A DNA stretch of 46,995 nucleotides from Streptomyces alanosinicus (GTDB lineage Bacteria; Actinomycetota; Actinomycetes; Streptomycetales; Streptomycetaceae): the NCBI RefSeq assembly GCF_014650595.1, contig NZ_BMVG01000051.1, positions 1 to 46,995 of the forward strand, in the 5' to 3' direction. A model generated the notes under the pieces. It had not been told where the DNA came from and did no database searches. It saw only the letters and a program-made list of their open reading frames with translations. Positions 7,222-15,069 of this stretch are shown here, piece by piece (positions within the stretch are counted from its first letter, which is position 1; the number at the start of each line of letters is the position of its first letter). Made by a program: the position numbers and the translations under genes.

Positions 7222-8772
7222 TCAAGTGGCCGGTATCTGGGCTGTGTTGTGGTAGTGGGAAACGCCCGCGTAGGACATGCCCAGTGACGCGGTCAGGACC
7301 TTGATGTCGAGTTCCTCCGCGAGTGTGACCAGGCGGGTGGAGCGCAGGATGCGGGGCAGCAGCCCTGCAGGGGCCAAGCTGTCGCGGATGTGCGCGGCAC
7401 CGGCCGGGGCGCAGGTGGTCCGGGTCAGCCTGGTGACCAGGAGATGAGGGTTGTCGGTCTGCAGCCGGCTGCGGTGGTCGCGGCAGCGCTGGAGCGCCGT
7501 CCAGGTCGCGTTATCCGGTGGGAGCTCCACCTGTCTGCCGGGGAACTGGATGGTGTGGCGGGCGGGGTCGATGCAGGGGTCGGTGAGATGGCGCAGCTCG
7601 GTGATGGTGGCCGCGTGGAGCAGGGCTGCGAGGCCGATGAACGCTTCGTGCGGGTGGATGTCGGGGGCGGTGGTCCATCGCTGGTACAGGGCCCGCTGCT
7701 CGGCGAGTGTAAGAGTGACGCCGTGAAATCCCCTTTTCTGCAGGGCAGTTATAGGGCCGGTGGGGTCGTAGAGGACTGCTCGGGTGTGGTGGGCGTACGC
7801 GAAGAACTGGCGCAGGCCCGTGAGACGGGAGGCGCGGCGCGCGGGGGTACGGCAGAGGAAGGACTCCAGGTCTGCGGTGGTGACGCTCGCCCAGTTCCTG
7901 TGTCCTTCAGCGTGGAGGTGGCCAGCGAGGTCGCGGATGGCATCCAGCCGGATCTCGATCGTCTTGAGCTGGTTCGGCCGTAGTCCCAGCTGCGGGGCCC
8001 GCTCGCGCTGGAGCACCAGGAAGTCCGCGAACCCTTGGACCTGGGGACGCAGCGGGGCGGGTACGGCCTGGATGCGGCGGGCGCGGCGGGCTGCGGCTCG
8101 CCTGCCGGCGAGGCCGGGTGGCGGGGAGAGGTGGCCGTGGGCGCGGAAGAAGTCGGTGAGTGCCCCGGTGAGTTCGGGGGCATCGTTGCGGGCGTGCGCG
8201 AGCAGGGTGGGTGGGTCGCAGGCCGAGGTCGTGAGGATCAAGCGAGCGGTGGTGGCCACGAGGTCAGCGGCGTAGATCGGGTGACGGTGCTCGGCCAGGT
8301 GAGCGGCGAAGTCGTTCCACCAGGAGGGCTCAGTGGGCATGCGTTTGGCCCAGCCGTCCGCACGGGTGATGACGGTGCGCGGCGAGTGCTCATAACAGCG
8401 CTTGCACAGCCCTTTGGCCCACTGGCCGCTCTTCCCGCAGTGCTGGCACTGTGCCGCAGGCTCGGCGGTGGCGGGATCGGCACAGGCGCGGCAGCGCCTG
8501 GTTGCCGGGTCGAGGACCCGTTTGCGCCCGCAGTGCCGGCACGGGCCCAGGGCCCGCTGTCCGCTCTCCCGGCACCGGCATGCCGCGCACAGCTGCTGCG
8601 AGGAGCGCCGGGGAGCGCCACAGAGGGTGCAGGTACGTGAGCACCAGGGGCAGCGGCCCGTGTCAGGGCGCAGTCGGCGTAATCGGCTGCAGGCGGGGCA
8701 GAGGGCTTTGACTGTCCGGGTGGCGCCTGGGGTCGTCGTGCCGTCTGCTTTCGGGGTGTTGGCCGCGGTCAC
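7222..8772 (-). CDS. Zinc-ribbon protein with a degenerate tyrosine-recombinase domain
   Basis: GTG 8772 overlaps the preceding XRE gene by 4 bases (GTGA) and gives 516 aa. The first ~130 residues hold eight C-x-x-C pairs (CPAC, CPWC, CTLC, CAAC, CRHC, CRAC, CQHC, CKRC), enough for about four zinc ribbons. After a linker come a core-binding-like domain (PLRPQVQGFADFLVLQRERA ... LESFLCRTPARR) and a recombinase-like C-terminus. In that domain the box I arginine is missing (AATITELRHL in place of an x-R-x-S-E-L motif). Box II reads LPRILRSTRLVTLAEE without the usual His, LGH is LGM, and a Tyr remains near the end (VSHYHN). I infer a DNA-binding, probably non-catalytic partner of the recombinase at 9156-9647. 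Large actinobacterial integrase-like proteins of this type have no clear assigned role. Confidence 0.65.
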   Translation of the reverse strand: MTAANTPKADGTTTPGATRTVKALCPACSRLRRLRPDTGRCPWCSRTCTLCGAPRRSSQQLCAACRCRESGQRALGPCRHCGRKRVLDPATRRCRACADPATAEPAAQCQHCGKSGQWAKGLCKRCYEHSPRTVITRADGWAKRMPTEPSWWNDFAAHLAEHRHPIYAADLVATTARLILTTSACDPPTLLAHARNDAPELTGALTDFFRAHGHLSPPPGLAGRRAAARRARRIQAVPAPLRPQVQGFADFLVLQRERAPQLGLRPNQLKTIEIRLDAIRDLAGHLHAEGHRNWASVTTADLESFLCRTPARRASRLTGLRQFFAYAHHTRAVLYDPTGPITALQKRGFHGVTLTLAEQRALYQRWTTAPDIHPHEAFIGLAALLHAATITELRHLTDPCIDPARHTIQFPGRQVELPPDNATWTALQRCRDHRSRLQTDNPHLLVTRLTRTTCAPAGAAHIRDSLAPAGLLPRILRSTRLVTLAEELDIKVLTASLGMSYAGVSHYHNTAQIPAT

Positions 8773-9140
8773 AGCGGTGGCATGGACCGGCGGGCGGGAG
8801 ACTGCGGCTGCACGGGCAGCGGTGGGGCCGGAGCGGGTGCGGTGCTGGGCGCAGGAGCCGGGGACGGGGCGGTGGTGTGCAGGGTCAGGAGGTCGCCGGG
8901 GGTGCAGTCGAGGGCGGCGCACAGCGCGGCGAGGGTGGGCAGCTTCACCTGGGAGGGCTGTTTGGTGAAGAGCGCGGACACCGACGCTGCGGACAGTTCC
9001 AGGCCGGCCCGTTCGGCGAGCAGACGGCGCAGCTCGGTGCCCGTCCAGATGCCGCGTTGCGCCGCGGCCATCCTCAGTCTCCACTCCACTTGGGGTGGCG
9101 GGCTGGTGGTTTCGACAGCGCGGAGAAGGGGCGTGGTCAA
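8769..9140 (-). CDS. XRE/Cro-CI-type helix-turn-helix protein of the recombinase operon
   Basis: 123 aa from ATG 9140. Residues about 20-80 form a Cro/CI helix-turn-helix domain (GIWTGTELRRLLAERAGLEL, SAASVSALFTKQPSQVKLPT, LAALCAALDCTPGDLL). The last ~40 residues are a Pro/Ala-rich low-complexity tail. The gene lies between the two recombinase genes, 15 bases after the first and overlapping the second, so the three are almost certainly co-transcribed. It may repress the operon or act as an excision/directionality factor; the sequence does not decide between these. Confidence 0.75.
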   Translation of the reverse strand: MTTPLLRAVETTSPPPQVEWRLRMAAAQRGIWTGTELRRLLAERAGLELSAASVSALFTKQPSQVKLPTLAALCAALDCTPGDLLTLHTTAPSPAPAPSTAPAPAPPLPVQPQSPARRSMPPL

Positions 9141-9155
9141 TGGGGCTCCCGTGGG

Positions 9156-9647
9156 TCAGCCGGCCAGGCCGGTGATGGCGGTGAGAGTGGCGTGGCGCCA
9201 GGCGTCCTCGACAAAGGCCATGGAGGGCCGGACGTAGGCCATGGTCGCGGCGATGTGCCGGTGGCCCAGGAGCTGCTGGACGGTCACCAGGTCCATGCCC
9301 TGCTCATAGTGGTGGGTCGCGCAGGCGCGGCGCAGGTCATGCGGGGTGAACCGGTCGTTCCCGGACCGGCCCTCCAGGTCCAGGAGACGGGCCAGGCGAT
9401 CGCGTACCGTCTCCGGCTTCAGTGCCCGTCCACGGGCGTCACAGAACAGCGGTGCGGTGCCGGGGAAGAAGGGGCGCACATCGCTCAGGTACCAGGCCAG
9501 GATGCGTTCCAGTCCGTCCAGCATGGGTGCCCACCTCGGGCACGGTCCCGAGCCGCCCGCCGCCTTGCCGAACCGCACGTGCAGCTTGCCCGAGGAGCCG
9601 AGTCCGGGATGGACATCACACGTGTCGAGGCGGACGACCTCGCTCAC
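9156..9647 (-). CDS. Tyrosine recombinase, catalytic domain only (5'-truncated or short form)
   Basis: 163 aa from GTG 9647, consisting only of the catalytic half of a XerC/D-type recombinase. Visible are the box I context (R-V-S-E-V, with the Arg encoded just upstream of the chosen start), a Lys in KLHVRFGK, HDLRRACATH (His103, Arg106), LLGH (His129) and nucleophile Tyr138 (AYVRP). The N-terminal SAM-like core-binding domain is missing. The frame stays open upstream (PRVSEVV is preceded by non-homologous Gly/Cys/Trp codons), so this is most likely the 3' part of a longer gene. It is first in the operon with the XRE and zinc-ribbon genes. Confidence 0.7.
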   Translation of the reverse strand: MSEVVRLDTCDVHPGLGSSGKLHVRFGKAAGGSGPCPRWAPMLDGLERILAWYLSDVRPFFPGTAPLFCDARGRALKPETVRDRLARLLDLEGRSGNDRFTPHDLRRACATHHYEQGMDLVTVQQLLGHRHIAATMAYVRPSMAFVEDAWRHATLTAITGLAG

Positions 9648-9905
9648 CCGCGGCGCCGAGTGGCTGCCGCTCCAGCAAACGACGCACCACCAACCCCCGG
9701 GGCAGCACAGCCCCCCGGCCGACTCCTACACCTTCATCCACCCCACGATCACACCTGCCCAGCCCACCTCAGCGCATCAGAACTCACGAACCTGAGACAA
9801 CATCAGCTGCCATACGATAAAGCCCCACGACAGCGATCCCACCCATCAATCTCTCACCTCATGACAGTGCCGATCCCGCCCCAACACCTCACTGACCAGC
9901 GCTGA

Positions 9906-10370
9906 CACAGCACACCAGACCAGCACCACCGACTCTCACCACTACCGACCCCAAGCCAAGAGGCCGCACATACGGCCCGGTCCGGGCGTCACCCGCGGAC
10001 CGTCGAGCGGTACGTTCGGGACCAGATCTGCTGGCCCCGCGCCGACCTCGACCAACGCCTGGCCGACGCCGCACGCGCCCGCTGGCAGCCCCGCGTGCGT
10101 GAGCAGGCCTGCCGCCGCGCCGCCACCAGCGCCGGCCTCGTCATCGAGACGCAGGCCCGGTTCGGTTTCACCGCCGCGTCCGGCACCACCGTCGACGCCC
10201 TCCTGTGCCACCTCACCGTCGCCCTGCCCCCGCGTCACGCGGCCGGGAGAGGGGGGTGGAGCAGGGGCGACGCCGCTCGGATGGCCTGCGCCGACGCGCG
10301 GGGCTGTCTGGGCGCGGTGAGGATGTCAGGGATGCCAAGGGGCAAAGGGGGGGAGCGAAAGGAGAGGATC
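9906..10370 (+). pseudogene. Fragment of an unidentified conserved gene
   Basis: A frame open from 9906 contains an amino-acid sequence that looks truly coding from about 9990 to 10240 (TVERYVRDQICWPRADLDQR, then LADAARARWQPRVREQACRR, then AGLVIETQARFGFTAASGTT). Third positions are mostly G/C, but there is no good start upstream and the sequence degenerates before 10300. I do not recognise the family. It is in frame with the secreted-protein gene that follows, but has no reason to be part of it. It reads as the leftover of a deletion. Confidence 0.35.
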
Positions 10371-10571
10371 ATGTCCCGCTCGTTTTCCACGGTGCTGGCC
10401 ACTACGGCTGTCGCCGGGCTCCTGGGTGCCGGTACAGCCAGTGCCGCGCCCGACCACTCCTGGGCACCCGCAGCCATCACCCGACAGGCAGAACCCAGCC
10501 CCCTCGGCGTACTCGACAACGCTCCCGTCATCAGCGGAGTCGTCAACGACCTTAAGGGTTCCGACCTGTAA
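10371..10571 (+). CDS. Small secreted protein of unknown function
   Basis: 66 aa. GGAG motifs in GGGGGAGCGAAAGGAGAGG lie just before ATG 10371, a strong ribosome-binding region. The N-terminus is a clear Sec signal peptide (MSRSFSTVLATTAVAGLLGA, then GTASA-AP), with cleavage predicted after ASA. The mature part (about 40 aa, APDHSWAPAAITRQAEPSPL, then GVLDNAPVISGVVNDLKGSDL) has no Cys and no domain I can name. It lacks the chaplin GN-x-V-x-VP pattern. Strong RBS, signal peptide and clean stop argue for a real gene. Confidence 0.6.
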   Translation: MSRSFSTVLATTAVAGLLGAGTASAAPDHSWAPAAITRQAEPSPLGVLDNAPVISGVVNDLKGSDL

Positions 10572-10685
10572 ATCTGCTTGAGAGTGTCACTTTGATTGTA
10601 GTGGGTGTCTGGCCTGAGGTGATGCGGTAGGTGGTGTCATCGAGGTGACGCGTTGTCGGTGACACGGGAATGAGCATGTGAATGG

Positions 10686-11093
10686 GTGCCACCGTTTGCG
10701 CGGACCGTGGCCGTCCACCAGAGCGAAGACCTCGGGCGGTGGATCAGGGCACAACGCCTTGGATGGGACCGACTCACCGGCGCCCAACAGTGGATGTGCG
10801 AGAACGTCCTCGGCATCGAGCCCGCGGCCCAGGACGAGAAACCGAAGCCACGCCACACGCACGCCGACAAGTGGGCACTGAACTACAGCGCCGCCCGCCA
10901 GTACTACGAACGCGAGGGGTACCTCCGGGTACCCAGGGGACGCATCGAACGGATCGTCACCGGCGACAGCGAGGACCAGGAGGAACGAGACCTCAAGCTG
11001 GGGTCGTGGATCAGCAACCAGCGCAGCAGAGCCGCCGCGCTCTCCCCCGAGCGGGTCGAGCAGCTCTCCGCCATCGGCATGCGCTGGGCATAG
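10686..11093 (+). pseudogene. Helicase-associated-domain fragment
   Basis: About 135 aa with helicase-associated (HA, PF03457-type) character: DLGRWIRAQRLGWDRLTGAQ, ALNYSAARQYYEREGYLRVP, and LKLGSWISNQRSRAAALSPE followed by RVEQLSAIGMRWA. This corresponds to one and a half to two HA repeats, normally found behind a DEAD/DEAH helicase core in large Streptomyces proteins. No helicase motifs precede it, and TGA at 10671 closes the frame upstream, so it is a 3' remnant. A second HA fragment lies on the opposite strand at 16112-16777. Confidence 0.55.
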
Positions 11094-11468
11094 CCGGCCA
11101 CCGGTGTCAACGCCCTCACCGTCATCGGGAGCCACCACACCTGCCGTACCCCCGCCCGTGAGCGGGGGGGGCAACGGCTCAGCAGGTCATGAGGCGGTGG
11201 TAGTCCTCGGTTTGCCGGGCCAGGTCGTCTTCGGGGATGGACGTGAAGGCGCTCATCTGGGCGTAGGACAGACCGCTCCCACGTCCGACCAGCGCAAGCT
11301 CCTACAGCGAGATGCCGGGCCGCCACCGCCGCGCGCCCAACTCGCCGCCGTACTCCTCCCCGACCGACAACCGAGGCGAGGGCCACCCGGTCGGCCGGGC
11401 GCCGCGCGCTGGGCACCGGCCCCGCCCGGGTGGTGGCAGGACGGCGGGGTGCTGGGCTGAGACGAGGA
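11094..11468. other. Gene-free stretch with a possible 3' gene scrap
   Basis: No complete gene. On the minus strand around 11179-11290 a short frame reads SYAQMSAFTSIPEDDLARQT then EDYHRLMTC before a stop. It has a natural composition and may be the tail of a lost gene, family unknown. An 8-base G-run occurs at 11163-11170. Nothing else can be supported. Confidence 0.3.
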
Positions 11469-11921
11469 CTACTCGGTGGCGAGCGCCCTGAGTCTGGCTG
11501 CGTGTCCGGGGAGGTGTTCGGTCGCCCGTAGACGGATCAGGTCGCTCCAGGACAACTGCTGGTCGGGCACTGGTTGGCCGTCGCGGCCGACCAGGCGAAG
11601 CTGAACGAGCGTGGTGGCGGCGTGGTCGGGGATCGCCTTGATCACGGTGCTGAGGTCGGTCGCGTTACGGCGCACCAGGTCGACGCGCTGGGTGTGGGTG
11701 GTGGAGGCGACCAAGGAGGCGATAGCGGTGTTGTCCATGGCCCGGCGGTTGTCGATGGTGACGGGCAGGCCGGTGAGTACCTCGCGTGCTGCGGCGGCGA
11801 GGATGCGGTCGCTGAGCGCGAGGTGGCTGAGGGTCCAGTCGATGGCAGAGCGTGCGTGCAGGGACGGTGTGGCGGTGTTGATCGCTTCGGTCGCGGCAGG
11901 CCGCGTCGAGTTCGGTGGCAT
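11469..11921 (-). CDS. Conserved hypothetical protein, 150 aa
   Basis: From ATG 11921 the frame encodes a soluble, mostly helical protein (SLHARSAIDWTLSHLALSDR, REVLTGLPVTIDNRRAMDNT, LVRRNATDLSTVIKAI, TTLVQLRLVGRDGQPVPDQQ, and an Arg/Leu-rich end, LRATEHLPGHAARLRALATE). There is no signal peptide, membrane segment or motif I can assign. It lies 38 bases downstream of the MFS gene on the same strand and is probably the second gene of that operon, under the same ArsR-type control. A competing overlapping frame from ATG 11925 has poorer composition and was not chosen. Confidence 0.55.
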   Translation of the reverse strand: MPPNSTRPAATEAINTATPSLHARSAIDWTLSHLALSDRILAAAAREVLTGLPVTIDNRRAMDNTAIASLVASTTHTQRVDLVRRNATDLSTVIKAIPDHAATTLVQLRLVGRDGQPVPDQQLSWSDLIRLRATEHLPGHAARLRALATE

Positions 11922-11959
11922 CCATGGCTTCTCCCGGGGATGGTCACAGTCGCGTGGCA

Positions 11960-13249
11960 TCAGCCAGTGGCGTTGGGGGCCGAGATGCCGTGACGCGCTC
12001 GGGCGAGGACCGGCAGCATCACCAGGCACAACAGCGCCATGAAGTCGGCGAAGTACTGCACGGCGGCAAGAAGACCGGACACGGTGGCGAGGAAGCCGAC
12101 ACCGATGACGGGCAGGCCTACGCCGAGATAGATGATCACGTAGAAGCTGGAGAGCACGTCTGCGTGGCGGTCGGCGGGGGCGGCTTGGTTGACCGCGGTG
12201 AGGCCGCCGAGGAACGCCAGGCCCTGGCCGGTGCCGGCGATGACGGTCGCGGCGAGCAACAGGATCAGCGAGGCGAGCGCGCCGGCGAGGGCCAGCAGTA
12301 CCAGTCCCGTGGCCAGCAGCGGCAGGCCGACCATCTCCAGGGTCCGGGCCGGTCTGCCGTAGCCGAGGAGTTGGGCGAGCGCGGAGCAGCCCAGCATCAG
12401 TGCCACGGCCGCACCGCCCAGCAGCAGGTTCGTGCTGCCCGACAGGGTCGCCACGTACGTGGGGATGAGGGTGAGGAACAACCCGATCACCGCGAACGCG
12501 AGGAAGCCGGACGTCCCACTGGTGGCGAACAGCGCCCGCAGGGCAGCGGGGATCTCGGGGCGGCGAGGGCACCACCGGGTCCTGGAGCGCGTCGCCGGCA
12601 GCGTGGTGACGGCTGCCGCCGCCGGGGCCAACAGCACGATCTCCACCGCGAACGGCAGCACATGCGGTGCCGGGGCGTACTGGGCGAGCAGGCCGGCCAG
12701 CACTGGTCCGAGTCCCAGGCCGCCCACGGAGGCCACGGTGGACACCAGCGCCGCCTTGTGCCGGTTTCCGGTGGGCTCCAGTTCTGTCAGGGCTGCTGTC
12801 AGCGGCCCCGAGGCCGCGCCGAGCGCGAGACCCTGCAGGACACGGGCGGCGAACAGCCACCCCGTCCCTGCTGCGAGGGCGAACACTAGCGATCCCAGCG
12901 CGGCCAGAGCTACCGCCGGCAGCAGCACGCTGCGGCGGCCGACCGCGTCCGACAGCGGGCCCGCCACCAGCAGCGAGGGGATCAACACCGCCACGTACGC
13001 GGCGAAGATCAGCGTGACCATCAGCGGCGAGAACCCGAATCTCGCCTCGTAGCCCCGATACAACGGCGTCGGCAGATTCGTGCCGGTCAGCAGCATCAGC
13101 AGCGCGTAAGCCGCAGCCCAAAACCGCCATCGCCCTCCCGGGGCGGGCTTGCTGTCCGGGTCCGGGTCCAGCGTGCTGGTACGTGCACGCGGACGGTAGT
13201 GGGGTGGCGGCGTGCCGCCGGGTGCGGCGGCGGAACGTTCAGGCGGCAT
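11960..13249 (-). CDS. Major facilitator superfamily transporter
   Basis: 429 aa with about 12 hydrophobic segments. After a ~40-aa cytoplasmic N-terminus comes TM1 (FWAAAYALLMLLTGTNLPTP), and the TM2-TM3 loop carries the MFS motif A (GPLSDAVGRRSVLL). TM4-TM5 have Arg and Gly-rich motifs (ARVLQGLALGAASGPLTAAL). The general pattern is that of drug/arabinose-efflux MFS proteins; the substrate cannot be read. It is divergent from an arsR-type gene with a double palindrome between them, so it is presumably derepressed by that regulator's ligand. The small gene at 11469-11921 follows as a probable operon partner. Confidence 0.85.
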   Translation of the reverse strand: MPPERSAAAPGGTPPPHYRPRARTSTLDPDPDSKPAPGGRWRFWAAAYALLMLLTGTNLPTPLYRGYEARFGFSPLMVTLIFAAYVAVLIPSLLVAGPLSDAVGRRSVLLPAVALAALGSLVFALAAGTGWLFAARVLQGLALGAASGPLTAALTELEPTGNRHKAALVSTVASVGGLGLGPVLAGLLAQYAPAPHVLPFAVEIVLLAPAAAAVTTLPATRSRTRWCPRRPEIPAALRALFATSGTSGFLAFAVIGLFLTLIPTYVATLSGSTNLLLGGAAVALMLGCSALAQLLGYGRPARTLEMVGLPLLATGLVLLALAGALASLILLLAATVIAGTGQGLAFLGGLTAVNQAAPADRHADVLSSFYVIIYLGVGLPVIGVGFLATVSGLLAAVQYFADFMALLCLVMLPVLARARHGISAPNATG

Positions 13250-13264
13250 TCATCCCTCCGGATT

Positions 13265-13311
13265 ATGTTCGGTGTTCCCGAACATAGCAGATGTTCGGGA
13301 GCACCGAACAT
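13265..13311. promoter_or_regulatory. Two tandem copies of a 21-bp palindrome: likely ArsR-family operator
   Basis: ATGTTCGG-N5-CCGAACAT occurs at 13265-13285 and again at 13291-13311, separated by AGCAG. Each copy has perfect 8-bp arms, and the two copies also form a larger near-perfect inverted repeat. They fill most of the 81-bp gap between the divergent MFS (start 13249) and ArsR-type (start 13331) genes. They can therefore control both promoters. Confidence 0.75.
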
Positions 13312-13330
13312 GTTTGGGTATCCTGGAGAC

Positions 13331-13675
13331 ATGGCCAGCCGTACCGCGACCGAGCTCACCCACCCCGACCGCACCCAACTGCAGTTCACCACCGTGCTGG
13401 CCGCCCTCAGCGACCCGGTCCGACTGGCCATCGTCGCCCGACTCGCCGACGTCGAACCCGACGGCGAACTGGCATGCACCACGTTCGCCCTGCCCGTCAG
13501 CAAGTCCACCCAGAGCGGCCACTTCAAAGCCCTCAGAGAAGCCGGCGTGATCCGCCAGCGCGACGAGGGAACCCGACGACTGAACCAGCTGCGCCGAGAC
13601 GACCTCGACACCCGCTTCCCCGGCCTGCTCGACCTCGCCATCCCGCAAGGATGCGACGTCATCGCCAGCTGGTGA
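13331..13675 (+). CDS. ArsR/HxlR-like winged-helix repressor
   Basis: 114 aa from ATG 13331, preceded by CTGGAGAC. The ArsR fold is evident: QLQFTTVLAALSDPVRLAIV, ARLADVEPDGELACTTF, recognition helix region VSKSTQSGHFKALREAGVIR, wing RDEGTRRLNQLRRDDL. It lacks the CxC metal-binding motif in the recognition region; a single Cys (ELACTTF) is present, so the effector is probably not a metal. This composition matches the HTH proteins commonly divergent from MFS pumps in Streptomyces. It likely binds the adjacent palindromes and represses both itself and the transporter. Confidence 0.8.
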   Translation: MASRTATELTHPDRTQLQFTTVLAALSDPVRLAIVARLADVEPDGELACTTFALPVSKSTQSGHFKALREAGVIRQRDEGTRRLNQLRRDDLDTRFPGLLDLAIPQGCDVIASW

Positions 13676-13791
13676 CCAGACCGGCGCAGGCCCTCCCAGA
13701 CCGGCCGGTCAGGCGCCCACCTTGGCATCCCGGCCGGTCCGTGGCCGCTTCGGCGACGGCAAGAACCAGCTGGACCAAGAGAGGGGGCCGG

Positions 13792-14859
13792 TCAGTCGGC
13801 AGGGCTGAACGCGGCGTCGAGGACCTCGGGGAAGAGGTCGAGCGGCGGGCAGCCCCAGTCGCCGTTGACGTTCGTGACCGCCACCTTGGCGCCGTCGCGG
13901 GTGCCGTACAGGTACGACCAGTTGCCGGTGATCATGCCACCGTGGCCGTAGACCGTGGTGCCGCAGGGCAGTTCAAAGGAGGAGAGGCCCAGGCCGTAGC
14001 TGTAGCCGTCCAGCCACGTGCCGTCCGGGACGGGGGTCATGGTGAGCATCTCGTCCAGCTGCACGGGCGGTAGCAGCCGGCCGCCCAGCAGCGCGCCGAG
14101 GAAGGTGGCGAGGTCTGCGGTGGTGGAGACCAGCTCGCCGGTCGCGAAGCCGTAGGTGGCGTCGAGCTCGGTGACGTCGTGGGCCGGAGCGTCGGCGTCG
14201 GGCAGTGTCAGCCGGGAGTAGCTGTGGGTGTGCCGCCCGCGGAACTCGGTCTCGCGGCCTGCGGCGTAGGTCCCGGCGAGCTTGAGCGGGCGGATGATCC
14301 GCAGGTCGACGACATCGGCGTAGGACATGCCGGTCGCCCGTTCAATGATCATCCCCGCGAGGACGAAGTTGGTGTTGGAGTACGCGAAGCCCTTGCCCGG
14401 CTCGAAGTCCGCCGGGTGGGTGAGCGAGATCTTCACCAGCTCCTCCGGCGTCCACCGGTCGAAGCGGTGCCCCAGCAGCTCCGGACTCGCGTAGCGCCGG
14501 AGCATGTCCTCGTCCAGGGTGAACGCAAACAGCCCGCTGGAGTGGCTGAGCAGGTGCCGGATGATGATCCGGCTGCCGTCGTGGCCGTTGCCCTGCACCA
14601 GGCCCGGCAGCCACTTCTCCACCGCGTCGTCCAGGCTCAGCACGTACTCGGCCGCCAGCTGCAGCACCACGGTGGCGGTGAAGGTCTTGGTGATGCTGCC
14701 GACCCGGAACTGCTCCTCGGCCAGCCGCTCCCGGCCGGTGCCCAGTTCGGCGACGCCCGCCGAGCCGAACCACCGCTGCCCGCCGCTGCGGACTTCGGCC
14801 ACCATGCCCGGGTAGCCCTGCTCGGTCACCGCGCCGTCCATGATCTGGGTGATGGTCAT
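13792..14859 (-). CDS. Beta-lactamase-fold serine hydrolase (class C / DD-peptidase-like)
   Basis: 355 aa. The catalytic motifs of class C beta-lactamases and penicillin-recognising carboxypeptidases are present: S-x-x-K as SITK (Ser55-Lys58), Y-x-N as YSN (about residues 166-168) and a terminal H-x-G as HGG (about residue 311). HLLSHSSGLFAF and SYADVVDLRIIRPLKL are further family blocks. There is no signal peptide from the chosen ATG 14859, so the protein may be cytoplasmic, as for related esterases. Substrate unknown. It is divergent from the GbsR-like gene at 15070 across a 210-bp region with inverted repeats. Confidence 0.85.
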   Translation of the reverse strand: MTITQIMDGAVTEQGYPGMVAEVRSGGQRWFGSAGVAELGTGRERLAEEQFRVGSITKTFTATVVLQLAAEYVLSLDDAVEKWLPGLVQGNGHDGSRIIIRHLLSHSSGLFAFTLDEDMLRRYASPELLGHRFDRWTPEELVKISLTHPADFEPGKGFAYSNTNFVLAGMIIERATGMSYADVVDLRIIRPLKLAGTYAAGRETEFRGRHTHSYSRLTLPDADAPAHDVTELDATYGFATGELVSTTADLATFLGALLGGRLLPPVQLDEMLTMTPVPDGTWLDGYSYGLGLSSFELPCGTTVYGHGGMITGNWSYLYGTRDGAKVAVTNVNGDWGCPPLDLFPEVLDAAFSPAD

Positions 14860-15069
14860 CTCGAACTCCTCCGCCCTCTCGCCGCGTCCTTCGCGACACG
14901 AGAAAGGCTATGTTGCATTCATAAAAGCATCAATTGACTGAACGCTCTCAGATCGCATTGTCGCAGGTAAATGGCACTAAATTATTGCAATGAAGATGCC
15001 GATGAATGCAAAAGTTGCCTCGGTTATGTTGCAATGATCTGGACGTGAAAGCACGAGAAGGAGGACACC
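14860..15069. promoter_or_regulatory. Divergent promoter region with inverted repeats
   Basis: This AT-richer spacer separates the serine hydrolase from the GbsR/MarR-type regulator. TTGCATTCAT (14913-14922) has an exact inverted copy ATGAATGCAA at 15002-15011. Related ATTGCAATG-type sequences occur at 14984-14992 and around 15028-15036. These are good candidates for binding sites of the regulator encoded at 15070. Confidence 0.5.

Noticed and set aside
11104..11460. Plus-strand open frame of 118 codons
   Set aside because: Low-complexity Pro/Gly sequence without RBS; contains the antisense of a possible gene scrap.
11469..13130. 553-codon reverse frame joining the MFS region and the small downstream gene
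   Set aside because: Only the last 150 codons look coding; the rest is a shadow of the MFS gene, which is in another frame with 12 membrane segments.
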